From assembly GCA_963828445.1 (NCBI GenBank), contig CAWHFP010000001.1, forward strand, positions 744,001 to 808,000: a DNA stretch of 64,000 nucleotides. Reading direction: 5' to 3'. Below, in pieces: positions 28,430-36,622 of this stretch; the stretch's first letter is position 1, and every line of letters begins with the position of its first letter. The DNA is from Bog-532 sp963828445 (GTDB lineage Bacteria > Actinomycetota > Actinomycetes > Streptosporangiales > Streptosporangiaceae). The translations under genes were made by a program, and so were the position numbers. Below the pieces are notes generated by a model, which saw only the letters and a program-made list of their open reading frames with translations, was not told the DNA's origin and did not search any database.

Positions 28430-28471
28430 TTGACCGTTGCCTGAGTCAGCAATATCGTTGACTCAGGCAAC
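28430..28471 (+). promoter_or_regulatory. Promoter with overlapping 13-bp perfect palindrome (probable MarR operator)
   Basis: TTGACC (28430-28435), a 17-base spacer and TATCGT (28453-28458) form a good sigma-70-type promoter for the MarR-GNAT gene. The inverted repeat GTTGCCTGAGTCA (28436-28448) / TGACTCAGGCAAC (28459-28471) is perfect over 13 bases per arm and its 10-base centre contains the -10. A dimer bound here would block RNA polymerase, so autorepression by the adjacent MarR domain is the natural reading. Confidence 0.75.
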
Positions 28472-28498
28472 CAACCTTCCGTCAGATGGAGAGCGGTC

Positions 28499-29446
28499 AT
28501 GGCGGCGACAGCAGCGGCGGTGCGGCGGCCCGCCATCGAGGACCCGGTCGCGGCGGTGCGCGCGTTCAACCGGCTCTACACCAACGTGATCGGCGTACTG
28601 CGGGGCGGCTACCTGAACACGCCCTACTCGCTGACCGAGGCGCGGCTGCTGTTCGAGCTCGGCCAGCGGGACCGCACCGAGGTGAGCGCGCTACGCCGCG
28701 GCCTGGACATCGACGCCGGCTACCTGAGCCGGATACTCAGCCGGTTCGAGGGCGATCAGCTCGTCACCAGGGAGAAGTCGGACACGGACGCCCGCCGTCA
28801 GGTGATCGCGCTCACCGCGGCCGGCCGCGCGCTGCAGCAGAGCCTGGACACCAGGGCCGCCGAGGAGATCGGCGCCCTGCTCGGCCGCCTGGGCGAGGAA
28901 GCCCAGCAGCGGCTGGTGGCCTCGATGCGGGAGATCACCCAGGTGCTGACGGGCGCCCCGGCGCCCCGCGCCTACCTGCTGCGGGCGCCACGGCCCGGCG
29001 ACCTGGGCTGGGTCATCCAGCGCCAGGCGGCCGGGTACGCCGCCGAGTACGGCTGGGACGAGACCTACGAGGCGCTGGTGGCCCGGATCATCGCCGACTA
29101 CGTGGACGCCCACGACCCGGCCCGGGAAGCGGCCTGGATCGCCGAAGCCGACGGCCAGCGGGTCGGGTCGATCCTGTGCGTGCGCAAGTCCGACACCGTG
29201 GCCCAGCTGCGGCTGCTGTACGTGGACCCGGCCGCACGGGGCCTCGGCATCGGCTCGAAGCTGGTCGAGGAGTGCCTGCGGTTCGCCCGGGCGGCCGGCT
29301 ACACCGAGATGACGCTGTGGACCAACAGCGTGCTGGAGCAGGCCCGGCGCATCTACCAGCGGACCGGCTTCACGCTGATCGGCGAGGAAGCACACCACAG
29401 CTTCGGCGCCGACCTGGTCGGCCAGAACTGGACCCGCAAGCTCTAG
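28499..29446 (+). CDS. MarR-type regulator fused to a GNAT acetyltransferase
   Basis: A 315-residue fusion. Residues 10-150 form a MarR winged HTH: NVIGVLRGGYLNTPYSLTEA, LRRGLDIDAGYLSRILSRFE and the wing EKSDTDARRQVIALT. Residues 158-315 form a GNAT domain with the acetyl-CoA loop LYVDPAARGLGIGSKLVEEC and a final strand YQRTGFTLIGEEAHHSF. The family architecture is widespread in bacteria; the acceptor substrate is not known. ATG 28499 has GGAG at eight bases. It is divergent from lnt, and a perfect palindrome overlaps its promoter, which suggests negative autoregulation, possibly relieved by the GNAT ligand. Confidence 0.92.
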   Translation: MAATAAAVRRPAIEDPVAAVRAFNRLYTNVIGVLRGGYLNTPYSLTEARLLFELGQRDRTEVSALRRGLDIDAGYLSRILSRFEGDQLVTREKSDTDARRQVIALTAAGRALQQSLDTRAAEEIGALLGRLGEEAQQRLVASMREITQVLTGAPAPRAYLLRAPRPGDLGWVIQRQAAGYAAEYGWDETYEALVARIIADYVDAHDPAREAAWIAEADGQRVGSILCVRKSDTVAQLRLLYVDPAARGLGIGSKLVEECLRFARAAGYTEMTLWTNSVLEQARRIYQRTGFTLIGEEAHHSFGADLVGQNWTRKL

Positions 29447-29465
29447 CACTGGCTGGGCAGGGCCG

Positions 29466-30223
29466 TCAGCCCTGGCTGGACACGAACGGCTCGACCAGGA
29501 ACGTGCCGGACTCGTTGTAGATGCCGCCGAGGGCACAGGTCGCGGCCCGGACGCAGGACACCGCGTTCACCTGGCCCTGGTTGCCGGTGTTGAGCGCGGC
29601 GGTGCCCGGCACCTCGATCGCGTTCCCCCACGACCCGCCGGTCTGGTTGATCACGAACGCCTGCTCGCCGCCGGCGCTGTCCGTGTAGTAACCACCGGCC
29701 GCGCAGTTCCCGGCCGAGGTGCAGGCCAGCGTGTACGCCTGGGCGACAGGCCGGTGTTCAGCGCGGCCAGGCCGGGCATCGCGACGGCGGTCCCCCACCC
29801 GCCGTTCTTCTCCGTGTCCACGTACAGCTGGGTCTGGGAGCCGGACGAGTCGGCGCCGTAGGTCCCGGCCACCGAGCAGTTCCCGGCCGAGGTGCACGAC
29901 AGCGCGTTGACTTGGCCGTCGGGACCCGCGTTCAGGGCCGCGGCGCCCGGGATCGGGGTGGCCGGACCCCACACCCCGCCGCGTTCGGCCGCCTCGAACG
30001 CCTGGTCGTGGCCTGCCGGGTCGAGGTAGGTGCTGGCCGCCGTGCAGGCCCCGGCGGCCGGGCACGAAATCGCCATGGTGGCCCCGGCGCCCGCCCCCTG
30101 GTTCAGGGCCGTGATGCCGGGTACCTCGATCGCGGTCCCTCACGGGCCGCCGGTCTCGGCCAGCGCGCTGGCCCCGCCGGTCAGCAGGGCCAGGGCCAGG
30201 GCCAGCTTTCGTCCGCGCGTCAT
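29466..30223 (-). pseudogene. Exported repeat protein, interrupted by an in-frame stop and a frameshift
   Basis: A signal peptide (MTRGRKLALALALLTGGASA) starts at 30223. After GG-P the same frame meets TGA (30142-30140) and then continues without further stops as tandem repeats of about 55 residues: GQVNALSCTSAGNCSVAGTY, GGVWGPATPIPGAAALNAG and so on, about four copies. At the TGA the repeat consensus expects Trp (GG-x-W-G), so a single TGG-to-TGA change explains it. A second break, a frameshift near 29750, precedes QAYTLACTSAGNCAAGGYY. The repeats recall Cys-paired beta-propeller-like secreted actinobacterial proteins; no function is known. It is convergent with the MarR-GNAT gene. Confidence 0.6.
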
Positions 30224-30342
30224 GCCGTCATTATCTGCGGTTGCCGACAAAATCCCACAAAACTTCGGCAGAAGCTTCGGCCAGCACGAGGCGCTGAACG
30301 CAGGACGGCCGGGGCGGGCGCGGAGCATCATGTGGCCCAGTC

Positions 30343-31119
30343 ATGGCTGAGCGGGCGCAGGCGACCCGTCCCGGCCCGGTCCCGCGGGGGCTGGGCGACC
30401 GGGACATCAGCGGCATGCTCTACACCGGCGAGATGTACGGGCTCCAGGCCGACCTGCTGGCGACGGTGCTGGGCGGCTCCGTGCCCCAGGCCTGGGCGGC
30501 GGTGGGCCGCTGGCGCCGGCTGGGCTACGCGGAGTCGGCCCGGCTCGGTCCCGGGCCGGCCTGGGTCTGGCTGACCCGGGCCGGGCTGGCCGCCTGCGGG
30601 CTGCGGTACGCGCCGATCCCGCCCGCGCTGTCCCGGCTGGCCCACATCCGGGCCGTGGCCACGGTCCGGCTGGCCCTGGAGGCCACCGCCGGGTACCAGC
30701 GGGCGGGGGCGTTCTGGCGCGGCGAACGGCGGCTGCGGGCCCGGTCCGGCACCCGGACCGGGCTGCGCGGGCACCTGCCCGACGGCGAGGTGCACTGGCC
30801 GGACAGTGCCAGCAGAGACGGGGCCGCGGTGGCCTGGTCCGGTGAGTGCTGGGCCATCGAAGCCGAACTGACCCGCAAGACGGTCAGCCGGACCACGGCC
30901 ATCATGCGGGACCTGCTGGCCCGGACCGGCGACTACGGCGGGCCGGCCGCCGAGGCCCGGGTGCCGGGGCGGCCGGCCCGGCACGCACGGGCGCTGTACG
31001 TGTGCTCACCGTCGGCCCGGCCGACCGTGCTGCGGGCCCGGCACAACCTCGGGCCCGCCGCGGCCCGGATCGAGGTCCGGGACCTGCCCGGGCCGGCGGC
31101 CCTGGAGGCGGCCGGGTGA
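30343..31119 (+). CDS. Replication-relaxation-like protein, winged-helix plus nuclease-like fold
   Basis: A 258-residue protein. The N-terminal half is a winged helix (GLQADLLATVLGGSVPQAWA through AWVWLTRAGLAACGL). The C-terminal half has RRLRARSGTRTGLRGHLPDG, then CWAIEAELTRKTVSRTTAIM, then RALYVCSPSARPTVLRARHN. This pattern fits the Replic_Relax family of plasmid and element proteins; the PDG...ExE...K spacing also resembles a PD-(D/E)xK nuclease core, which is my inference. It is the first gene of a coupled operon: its stop overlaps the start of the VirD4-like ATPase gene by three bases. No relaxase motif with paired Tyr or His is seen. Confidence 0.68.
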   Translation: MAERAQATRPGPVPRGLGDRDISGMLYTGEMYGLQADLLATVLGGSVPQAWAAVGRWRRLGYAESARLGPGPAWVWLTRAGLAACGLRYAPIPPALSRLAHIRAVATVRLALEATAGYQRAGAFWRGERRLRARSGTRTGLRGHLPDGEVHWPDSASRDGAAVAWSGECWAIEAELTRKTVSRTTAIMRDLLARTGDYGGPAAEARVPGRPARHARALYVCSPSARPTVLRARHNLGPAAARIEVRDLPGPAALEAAG

Positions 31120-32997
31120 TCCGGCAATATCTGGCCTTACTGCTGCTGCGCAAGGCCGGGCGCGGGCTCCGGCGGCTGCTGACCGTCACCGCGGCGGTGG
31201 CGCTGCTGGCCGCGGCGGCGCCGGTCTCGCTGGTGGCGGCGGGCTCGGCGGTGGCCGCGTGGCAGTTCGGGTGGCCGCCGCGGCGGCTGTACGGGGCGGC
31301 CCTGTGGTGCCTGCCCGCGGTCGCGGTCTGGCTGGCCGCCAGCGCGCTGGCCCGGCCCCGGGTGACCGACGCGCCGTACCATGCCTGGCTGAGCATGTGG
31401 GCGCTGGCCGCCGCCGGGCACCTGGCCGCGGCGGCGGTGACGGTGGCCCCGGCCGCGGTGCCACCGGGCCTGGCCCTGGGCGGCCTGGCCTGGAGCTACC
31501 GGATCCACCGGATGCAGACCGGCGCGGGCGGCCTGTCGCCGGGGTCGGCGGCCGCCTTCGACCAGCGGCAGTGGCGCCGGCAGGTGCGCAGCGCCCGGGC
31601 CCGGATCGCCGCCCCCGGGGCGGTGCCGCTGACCCGGCGCCACGGCGAGGTGGCGATCGGCGGCACCATCCGCGCCGTCCGCCACCCGTCCCGGCCGATC
31701 GCGGTCCTGCCCTACCGGCGGCTCCGTTCGCACCAGGTGGTGATCGGGACCACCGGGACCGGGAAGACCACCCTGCTGCTGAGATTGTGGGCGGGCTTCA
31801 TGGCGGGCGCGCTGACCCGGCAGGCGGCGGGCACCGGGCGGCCCCCGTTGCTGGTGGTGCTGGACTGCAAGGGCGGCGCGGACTCGCGCCGGATCGCCAA
31901 CCGGGCCCGCCGGGTGCTGCGCGAGGCCGGGGCCCGGTCCACCGCCGTGTGGCCGGACGACGCCTCGCTCTGCCTGTGGGACCTGCCGCCGGGCCGGCTG
32001 ACCAGCACCCTGCTGGACCTGGTCGAGCACGGCACCGGTTCGGCCGCCTACTACGCGGACGTGATGGAGGCGATCGTGGCCCTGGCCGTGCAGGCTCCGG
32101 GCGGCCCGCCGGCCGGGGCGGCGGACTTCCTGAGCCGGCTGGACCTGGACTGGCTGACGGCCGCCTACGCCACGGCAGGCGAATCCGCGGGCGAGGCGCT
32201 GGCCACCCTGCGGTCGGGGGCCCACTTGATCGCCGACGTGGCCCTGCGGTTCCGGTCCCTGTGGCGGCGGCTGGGGCCGGGTTTCGACCAGCCGGGCAGC
32301 TTCGCCGACGCCGACGTCTGGTACTGCATCCTCGAGGGCACCGCCGAGACCCGGGTCGCCGAAGCCCAGGCCCGCGCCCTGGTGGACCTGCTGACCAGCT
32401 ACATCACCGGGCCGGGCCGCGGACGCCGAGGTCCTGCTGGCCGTCGATGAATTCAGCGCCGTCTCCCGGCGGCTGCCGATCTGGGCCCTGTACGAACGGG
32501 CCCGCTCGCTCGGCCTGGCCGTGCAGGTGTCGGCCCAGTCGTGGCAGGGCCTGGCCGCCGACGAGGACGAGCGGTACCGCATCGCGGCCACGGCTGAGGG
32601 CGGGATCTGGCTGCTCCGGACGCCGCACCCGGACCCGGTGGTGGGCCTGGCCGGGAATCGTTCCACGGTGGACAGCACCCGGCGGCTGACCGGCGGCCCG
32701 GCCTGGAGTGAGGAAGGCTCGTCGCGGGCGCGGCTGACCCCGGTGGTCGACCCGGACCTGGTGCGCGGGCTCGGGGTCGGGCAGGTGGCCTACCTGCACC
32801 AGGGCGGGGTCTCCTACATCCAGGTGAAACGCGTGGTGGCGGCCCCGGCCGCGCTGCCCCGGGTCACCGCTCCCCCGGCCCCGGCCCCGGCCGTCCCGGC
32901 TCCCGCCGCCGAGCCGGCCGTCCCGGGGCCGGAGGCTCGGGTGGCGGCGGAGGTGGCCGCGTTCCTGGACGAGGCGTTCGGGCGGGCGCGGGCATGA
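31116..32997 (+). CDS. VirD4/TraD-like membrane-anchored DNA-transfer ATPase (apparent frameshift near 32420)
   Basis: The GTG at 31116 overlaps the preceding stop. Residues 15-110 carry about four hydrophobic segments, then a soluble ATPase domain with Walker A VVIGTTGTGKTTLLLRLWAG near residue 210 and LLVVLDCKGGADSRRI. Frame is lost near 32420 after YITGPG and resumes with the Walker B strand VLLAVDEFSAVSRRLP, then GLAVQVSAQSWQGLAADEDE, a coupling-protein signature. The tail is Ala/Pro-rich. One extra G near 32420 accounts for the break; corrected length is about 626 residues. Coupling ATPases move DNA or protein across the membrane, but no relaxase, VirB4 or pilus gene is nearby. Confidence 0.78.
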
Positions 32998-33437
32998 GCG
33001 GCGACCCGTTCGCCGCCCTGGGCCTGCCCGCCCGGCCGGACCTGACCGACGACGAGGTCCGGGCCGCCTGGCGCCGGGTCGCCGCCGCCACCCACCCCGA
33101 CCGCGACGACGGCGGGGACCCGCCGGTGTTCGCGGCGGCCGCGGCCGCCTACACCGACTTGCGCACGGCGGCCGGCCGCCGGGAAGCCCTGGCCGACCGG
33201 CCCGCCCGGCACCGCAGCGGACGCGCCGCCGGGCGGCCCGGACGGGGCCGGGTCCGGCGCGGCCGGCCACTCGTGCTCGCGCTGCGGTTCGCGGTGGCGG
33301 CCGCGGTGAGCCTGGCCGCGATGCTGGCCGCCGGCGCCCAGCCCGCCAGCTACGCCGTGATCGCCGCCGCCCTGACCTGGCTCATCCGCACTGCGCGGCG
33401 CGAGCTGGCGCCACCGGGCCGGCCGGGCGCGGGGTGA
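32994..33437 (+). CDS. Membrane-anchored J-domain protein
   Basis: A 147-residue protein with an N-terminal J domain (DPFAALGLPARPDLTDDEVR), its diagnostic HPD tripeptide in AAATHPDRDDGG and a third helix AAAAAYTDLRTAAGRREAL. After a basic linker come two membrane segments (LALRFAVAAAVSLAAMLAAG and SYAVIAAALTWLI). J domains stimulate Hsp70 (DnaK) ATPase activity, so it should recruit DnaK to the membrane. The ATG overlaps the ATPase stop by four bases (ATGA), so its product probably works with that ATPase. Its 3' end overlaps the convergent FHA gene by 56 bases. Confidence 0.82.
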   Translation: MSGDPFAALGLPARPDLTDDEVRAAWRRVAAATHPDRDDGGDPPVFAAAAAAYTDLRTAAGRREALADRPARHRSGRAAGRPGRGRVRRGRPLVLALRFAVAAAVSLAAMLAAGAQPASYAVIAAALTWLIRTARRELAPPGRPGAG

Positions 33438-34206
33438 AATCGCGGTCGGCCCGGCGGCGGCGTGCGGCGGCCAGGAGGTACAGCACGATCCCGGTGATCA
33501 GCAGCATCAGGCCCACCAGGGCCAGCGACCCGTCGGCCAGGCCCAGGGGGACGCCCGCGACCTCGCGGGCGGACAGGCTGGCCGTCGACGGCAGCGTAGT
33601 GCCGGTCCGGATGGCGGCAGCGAGCTGCTGGAGGAAGCTGAGGTCGGCCGCGGCGAACGTGCCCGCGCCCACTCCGAACAGCACCAGGCCGGTCCAGGCC
33701 AGCCAGCGCGCCCTGGCCCTGGTCGCGGCGACACCGGCCAGGAAGCTCTCGCGCTGATGGCTGAGGTGCTGGAGGTAGTGATGGCACTGGACCTCGCCAG
33801 CCGGCCCGGGCGCGGGCGTCGGTGCGGGCGCGGGCGCGGCGGGATGCGCCATCGTGCTGGTGTCGTCCACGCGGGCCAGGCTGACCGGGCCACCCTCCAG
33901 GCGGGCGGTCACCGAGGCGAAGGCCAGCAGGTCGCCGGAGCGCAGTTCGCGCAGGGCGGTGGTGCGGGCTCCGTTGACGAACGTGCCGCCGGACGAGCCG
34001 AGATCTTCCACGAAGACCGCCTCGCCGTGCCGCTGCACGGCGGCGTGGGTCCGGCTGACGCCGAGGTCATCGAACCGGACGTCGCAGCCCTGCTCCCGCC
34101 CCACGATCAGGCGCACCCCGGTCAGCGGTATCCGCCGGCCTCGATCCGATTCCGGAGCCAGCACCACCAGGCAAGGCGCGCCGCCGCCGTCCAGGTTCAC
34201 CATCAC
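33382..34206 (-). CDS. FHA-domain protein with C-terminal membrane segments
   Basis: A 274-residue protein. Residues 12-105 are an FHA domain: RLIVGREQGCDVRFDD, LGVSRTHAAVQRHGEAVFVE, DLGSSGGTFVNG, with the Arg, Ser and Asn positions that bind phosphothreonine. An Ala/Pro-rich linker follows, then a cytoplasmic helix and two membrane segments (WLAWTGLVLFGVGAGTF, LALVGLMLLITGIVLYLLAA). It would bind a phosphorylated partner at the membrane, probably a Ser/Thr kinase substrate. GTG (34206) and ATG (34203) are both possible starts behind GGGGGAC. It converges on and overlaps the J-domain gene. Confidence 0.85.
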   Translation of the reverse strand: MMVNLDGGGAPCLVVLAPESDRGRRIPLTGVRLIVGREQGCDVRFDDLGVSRTHAAVQRHGEAVFVEDLGSSGGTFVNGARTTALRELRSGDLLAFASVTARLEGGPVSLARVDDTSTMAHPAAPAPAPTPAPGPAGEVQCHHYLQHLSHQRESFLAGVAATRARARWLAWTGLVLFGVGAGTFAAADLSFLQQLAAAIRTGTTLPSTASLSAREVAGVPLGLADGSLALVGLMLLITGIVLYLLAAARRRRADRDFTPRPAGPVAPARAAQCG

Positions 34207-34284
34207 GTCCCCCTTTTGCCACGCCCCCCACCGAAGCGGAGGCCGCGGCCCCGCCGCTGATACACCCGGCGGCGGGGGACCTGG

Positions 34285-35430
34285 TCAGCTGACCGCGAGG
34301 GTGAGCAGGGGGATCAGCTGGTCGGCGGGGACCAGGGAGCCGTGCATACCGGTCAGCGCGGACTCGCGGGGCTCGGTCTCGGTGGCCACGATGCCCCAGT
34401 TGCCGGCGGGCGCGGCGATGACGTCGCCGATGCGCGGGATCATGGCCGGGTCGACCGGGCCGAACCAGTTCTCCTTGATGGCTTCCTCGCGGGACACCAC
34501 CCAGGCCCGGCTGCCCAGCACCTCGCGCCAGGCGGCCAGCACGTCGGCCTCGGCGCCGGGGTGGGCGTAGACGTGCCGGGCCCGCGGCTCGCCGCCGAGC
34601 AGCAGCACCCCGGCCCGCAGGTCCGGGGTGTCGTCCACGTCGACGCGGTCCTCGGCGGGCACGTCGACCATGCCGTGGTCGGCGGTGACGTACAGGGCGC
34701 TGTCGCTGGGCATCGCCCCGGCGATCTGCTCGGCCAGCTTGTCCACGTGGGCGAGCTGGTAATACCAGGAGTCCGAGGCCACCCCGAGGCCGTGACCGGT
34801 GCCGTCCAGGTCCCCGTGGTACACGGTGACCAGCGCCTCGTCGGCCTCGCGGAGCGCGTTGCCCGCCTCCCCGGCCAGGGCGCCCATGCTGTCGGCGGGC
34901 CGGTACTGCGCCCCGCGCATGGCCGCCCGGGTCAGGCCGCTGCGGCGGAACGCCCGCGGGGCCACGTAGTAGGCGGCGATGCCCGCCGCCACCGCGCGCT
35001 CGTAGATGGTGCGCCGCGGCTGCCAGGTGTCGGGGTCGATCCGGTCGTCCCAGCGCAGGCCGTTCAGCAGCCGGTGCTCGTCCGGGATCCGGACCTGGTA
35101 GCCGAGCACGCCGTGCTGGCCCGGCGCCGAGCCGGTGCCGAGCGAGGTCAGGCTGGTCACCGTGGTGGCCGGAAAGCCGGCCGCCAGCGGCTGGGCGTTC
35201 ATGGCCAGCTCGTTCAGGAACGGCGCCGCGGCCGGGTGGTCGCGGAGCAGTTCCCAGCCGAGACCGTCCACCACCAGCAGGCAGACCTTGCGGGTCAGGG
35301 GCAGGCCGAGGGGGTTGGTACCGGACCCGCCGACGGCGGCCAGGACGGACGAACCGAGCTCGGCCAGGGTCCGGGAGCCGTAAGAAGGCACAAGAGGCGC
35401 GGTTCTCGGCTCCGGTGTCACCCGCGTCAT
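34285..35430 (-). CDS. Alkaline phosphatase-family nucleotide pyrophosphatase/phosphodiesterase
   Basis: A 381-residue protein of the metal-dependent alkaline phosphatase superfamily. The metal ligand Asp is in VCLLVVDGLGWELLRD, the nucleophilic Thr in GFPATTVTSLTSLGTG, and further ligands are in YHGDLDGTGHGLG and YVTADHGMVDVP with the C-terminal GMHGSLVPADQ. The arrangement matches the nucleotide pyrophosphatase/phosphodiesterase branch. There is no signal peptide, so it acts in the cytoplasm. In many actinobacteria the gene is next to DUF5998, as here. The start may be downstream of the annotated one, since the first 20 residues are poorly conserved. Confidence 0.87.
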   Translation of the reverse strand: MTRVTPEPRTAPLVPSYGSRTLAELGSSVLAAVGGSGTNPLGLPLTRKVCLLVVDGLGWELLRDHPAAAPFLNELAMNAQPLAAGFPATTVTSLTSLGTGSAPGQHGVLGYQVRIPDEHRLLNGLRWDDRIDPDTWQPRRTIYERAVAAGIAAYYVAPRAFRRSGLTRAAMRGAQYRPADSMGALAGEAGNALREADEALVTVYHGDLDGTGHGLGVASDSWYYQLAHVDKLAEQIAGAMPSDSALYVTADHGMVDVPAEDRVDVDDTPDLRAGVLLLGGEPRARHVYAHPGAEADVLAAWREVLGSRAWVVSREEAIKENWFGPVDPAMIPRIGDVIAAPAGNWGIVATETEPRESALTGMHGSLVPADQLIPLLTLAVS

Positions 35431-35463
35431 CCTGTCACTTACGTAAGGCTTACGGCAATGTCC

Positions 35464-36057
35464 TCAGCGGCTGTTGCCGACGGTCGCGTCGGACAGCGCG
35501 GCCGCGAACGACAGCACCTGCCGGACCTGGTCCTCACCGTCGGCCGCCTCGCTCATCCGCAGGGTCAGGTCGTCGGCGGTGATCGTGCCCATGTAGCCGT
35601 GGTCGGCTTCGCAGTTCTCGTCGCCGCAGTGGGCCGGCTCCAGCTCCACGTGCGACAGCACGTTCCAGCCGATGGTCAGCACGACCTCGGTCGGCATCGT
35701 GACCCCGGCCACGTAGGAGGCCGGATCGGGGACCACCCGGGTCAGCGCCACCGACGACACCCGGGAGAACCGGACCGCCTCGGTGCTGGTCTCGGCCTGC
35801 GGGCGGCCGTCCGGCTCCTCGGCCGAGTGCTCGTCGGTGTGGGAGTAGATCAGCCGGGTCGGGGTCAGGGCCAGCACCGTGATGTGCCGCCGGACCTCCA
35901 TGCCCGGGTCGAAGATCGCGTCGTGCCACACGACGTACGCCGTGACCGGCTCGGCCCCCAGCGTCGACCAGACGGCGTCGGTGACCAGCCCCGGGTAGTA
36001 CCCCGTCCGCTCGATCGCGGCGCGCAGGTCGTCCGCGGTGACTCGCGTATCGCTCAT
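35464..36057 (-). CDS. DUF5998 family protein
   Basis: A 197-residue protein with AAIERTGYYPGLVTDAVWST, YVVWHDAIFDPGMEVRRHIT, LTPTRLIYSHTDEH and AHCGDENCEADHGYMGTITA. These are the constant features of DUF5998, an actinobacterial family of unknown function with a conserved Cys/His/Asp cluster that may bind metal. The ATG at 36057 has AGGATAA seven bases upstream. Genes for the phosphodiesterase and this protein are adjacent on the same strand, 33 bases apart, and probably co-transcribed. Confidence 0.87.
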   Translation of the reverse strand: MSDTRVTADDLRAAIERTGYYPGLVTDAVWSTLGAEPVTAYVVWHDAIFDPGMEVRRHITVLALTPTRLIYSHTDEHSAEEPDGRPQAETSTEAVRFSRVSSVALTRVVPDPASYVAGVTMPTEVVLTIGWNVLSHVELEPAHCGDENCEADHGYMGTITADDLTLRMSEAADGEDQVRQVLSFAAALSDATVGNSR

Positions 36058-36125
36058 GTACTTATCCTGCCCTGTGCCCGGGGATGGATTCACCAGGGCC
36101 GGCAAACCGCTTACCGGGCGTGGCG

Positions 36126-36521
36126 TCACAACCCGGGCGGCGCGACCTCGGTCAGGTCGAGCATCTTCTCTTCGGCCGGCTCCGGCCGGGCCAGGGCGTC
36201 CGCGCTCGGCTTGGGCCCGCGGCGGCGTGGCCAGCGGGAACCCGACGTGCCCCCGCGCCCCTTGTAGACGATCAGGCCGTTGACCGGGTCCGGGGCCGCG
36301 TCCAGGGCCGCGCGGACCGCGGGCAGGGCCCGGAACACCTCCCAGGCTGCGTCGTTGTCGAACCGCACTTCCAGCACGACCCCGGTCCGGTGCTCGTGCC
36401 AGGCCCAGTCGCTCACCCCGTGGGCCAGGGCCGCCTCGATCAGCGCGTCCTCGTAGGAGTCTTTCCACCGCCGGGCCGACTGGTCGGCGTGGAAGACCTC
36501 GATCGACCACCATTCCGCCAT
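36126..36521 (-). CDS. Conserved actinobacterial hypothetical protein
   Basis: A 131-residue protein starting MAEWWSIEVFHADQSARRWK, then DSYEDALIEAALAHGVSDWA and a FRALPAVRAALDAAPDPVNG block followed by a basic, disordered tail. I recognise the pattern as a conserved actinobacterial family but no function is attached. No membrane segment or catalytic motif is seen. It lies upstream of the DUF5998 gene on the same strand with about 68 bases between. Confidence 0.68.
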   Translation of the reverse strand: MAEWWSIEVFHADQSARRWKDSYEDALIEAALAHGVSDWAWHEHRTGVVLEVRFDNDAAWEVFRALPAVRAALDAAPDPVNGLIVYKGRGGTSGSRWPRRRGPKPSADALARPEPAEEKMLDLTEVAPPGL

Positions 36522-36622
36522 AGTTGAGATAGTACGTGTCCGTTACGAGGCGCGGAAGGTGCCGCCGGGCCGGGCCCGTTCGCCCTAAGGTGAACGATCA
36601 TGAGCGGGGACGGGTGGCCGGT

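Noticed and set aside
30343..33437. Integrative conjugative element
   Set aside because: A coupling-type ATPase and a replication-relaxation-like protein are present, but no integrase, relaxase, tRNA attachment site or direct-repeat ends were found.
36600..36622. ATG at 36600 as cobS start
   Set aside because: It is in a different frame from the CobS protein; the in-frame ATG at 36623 gives the family N-terminus.
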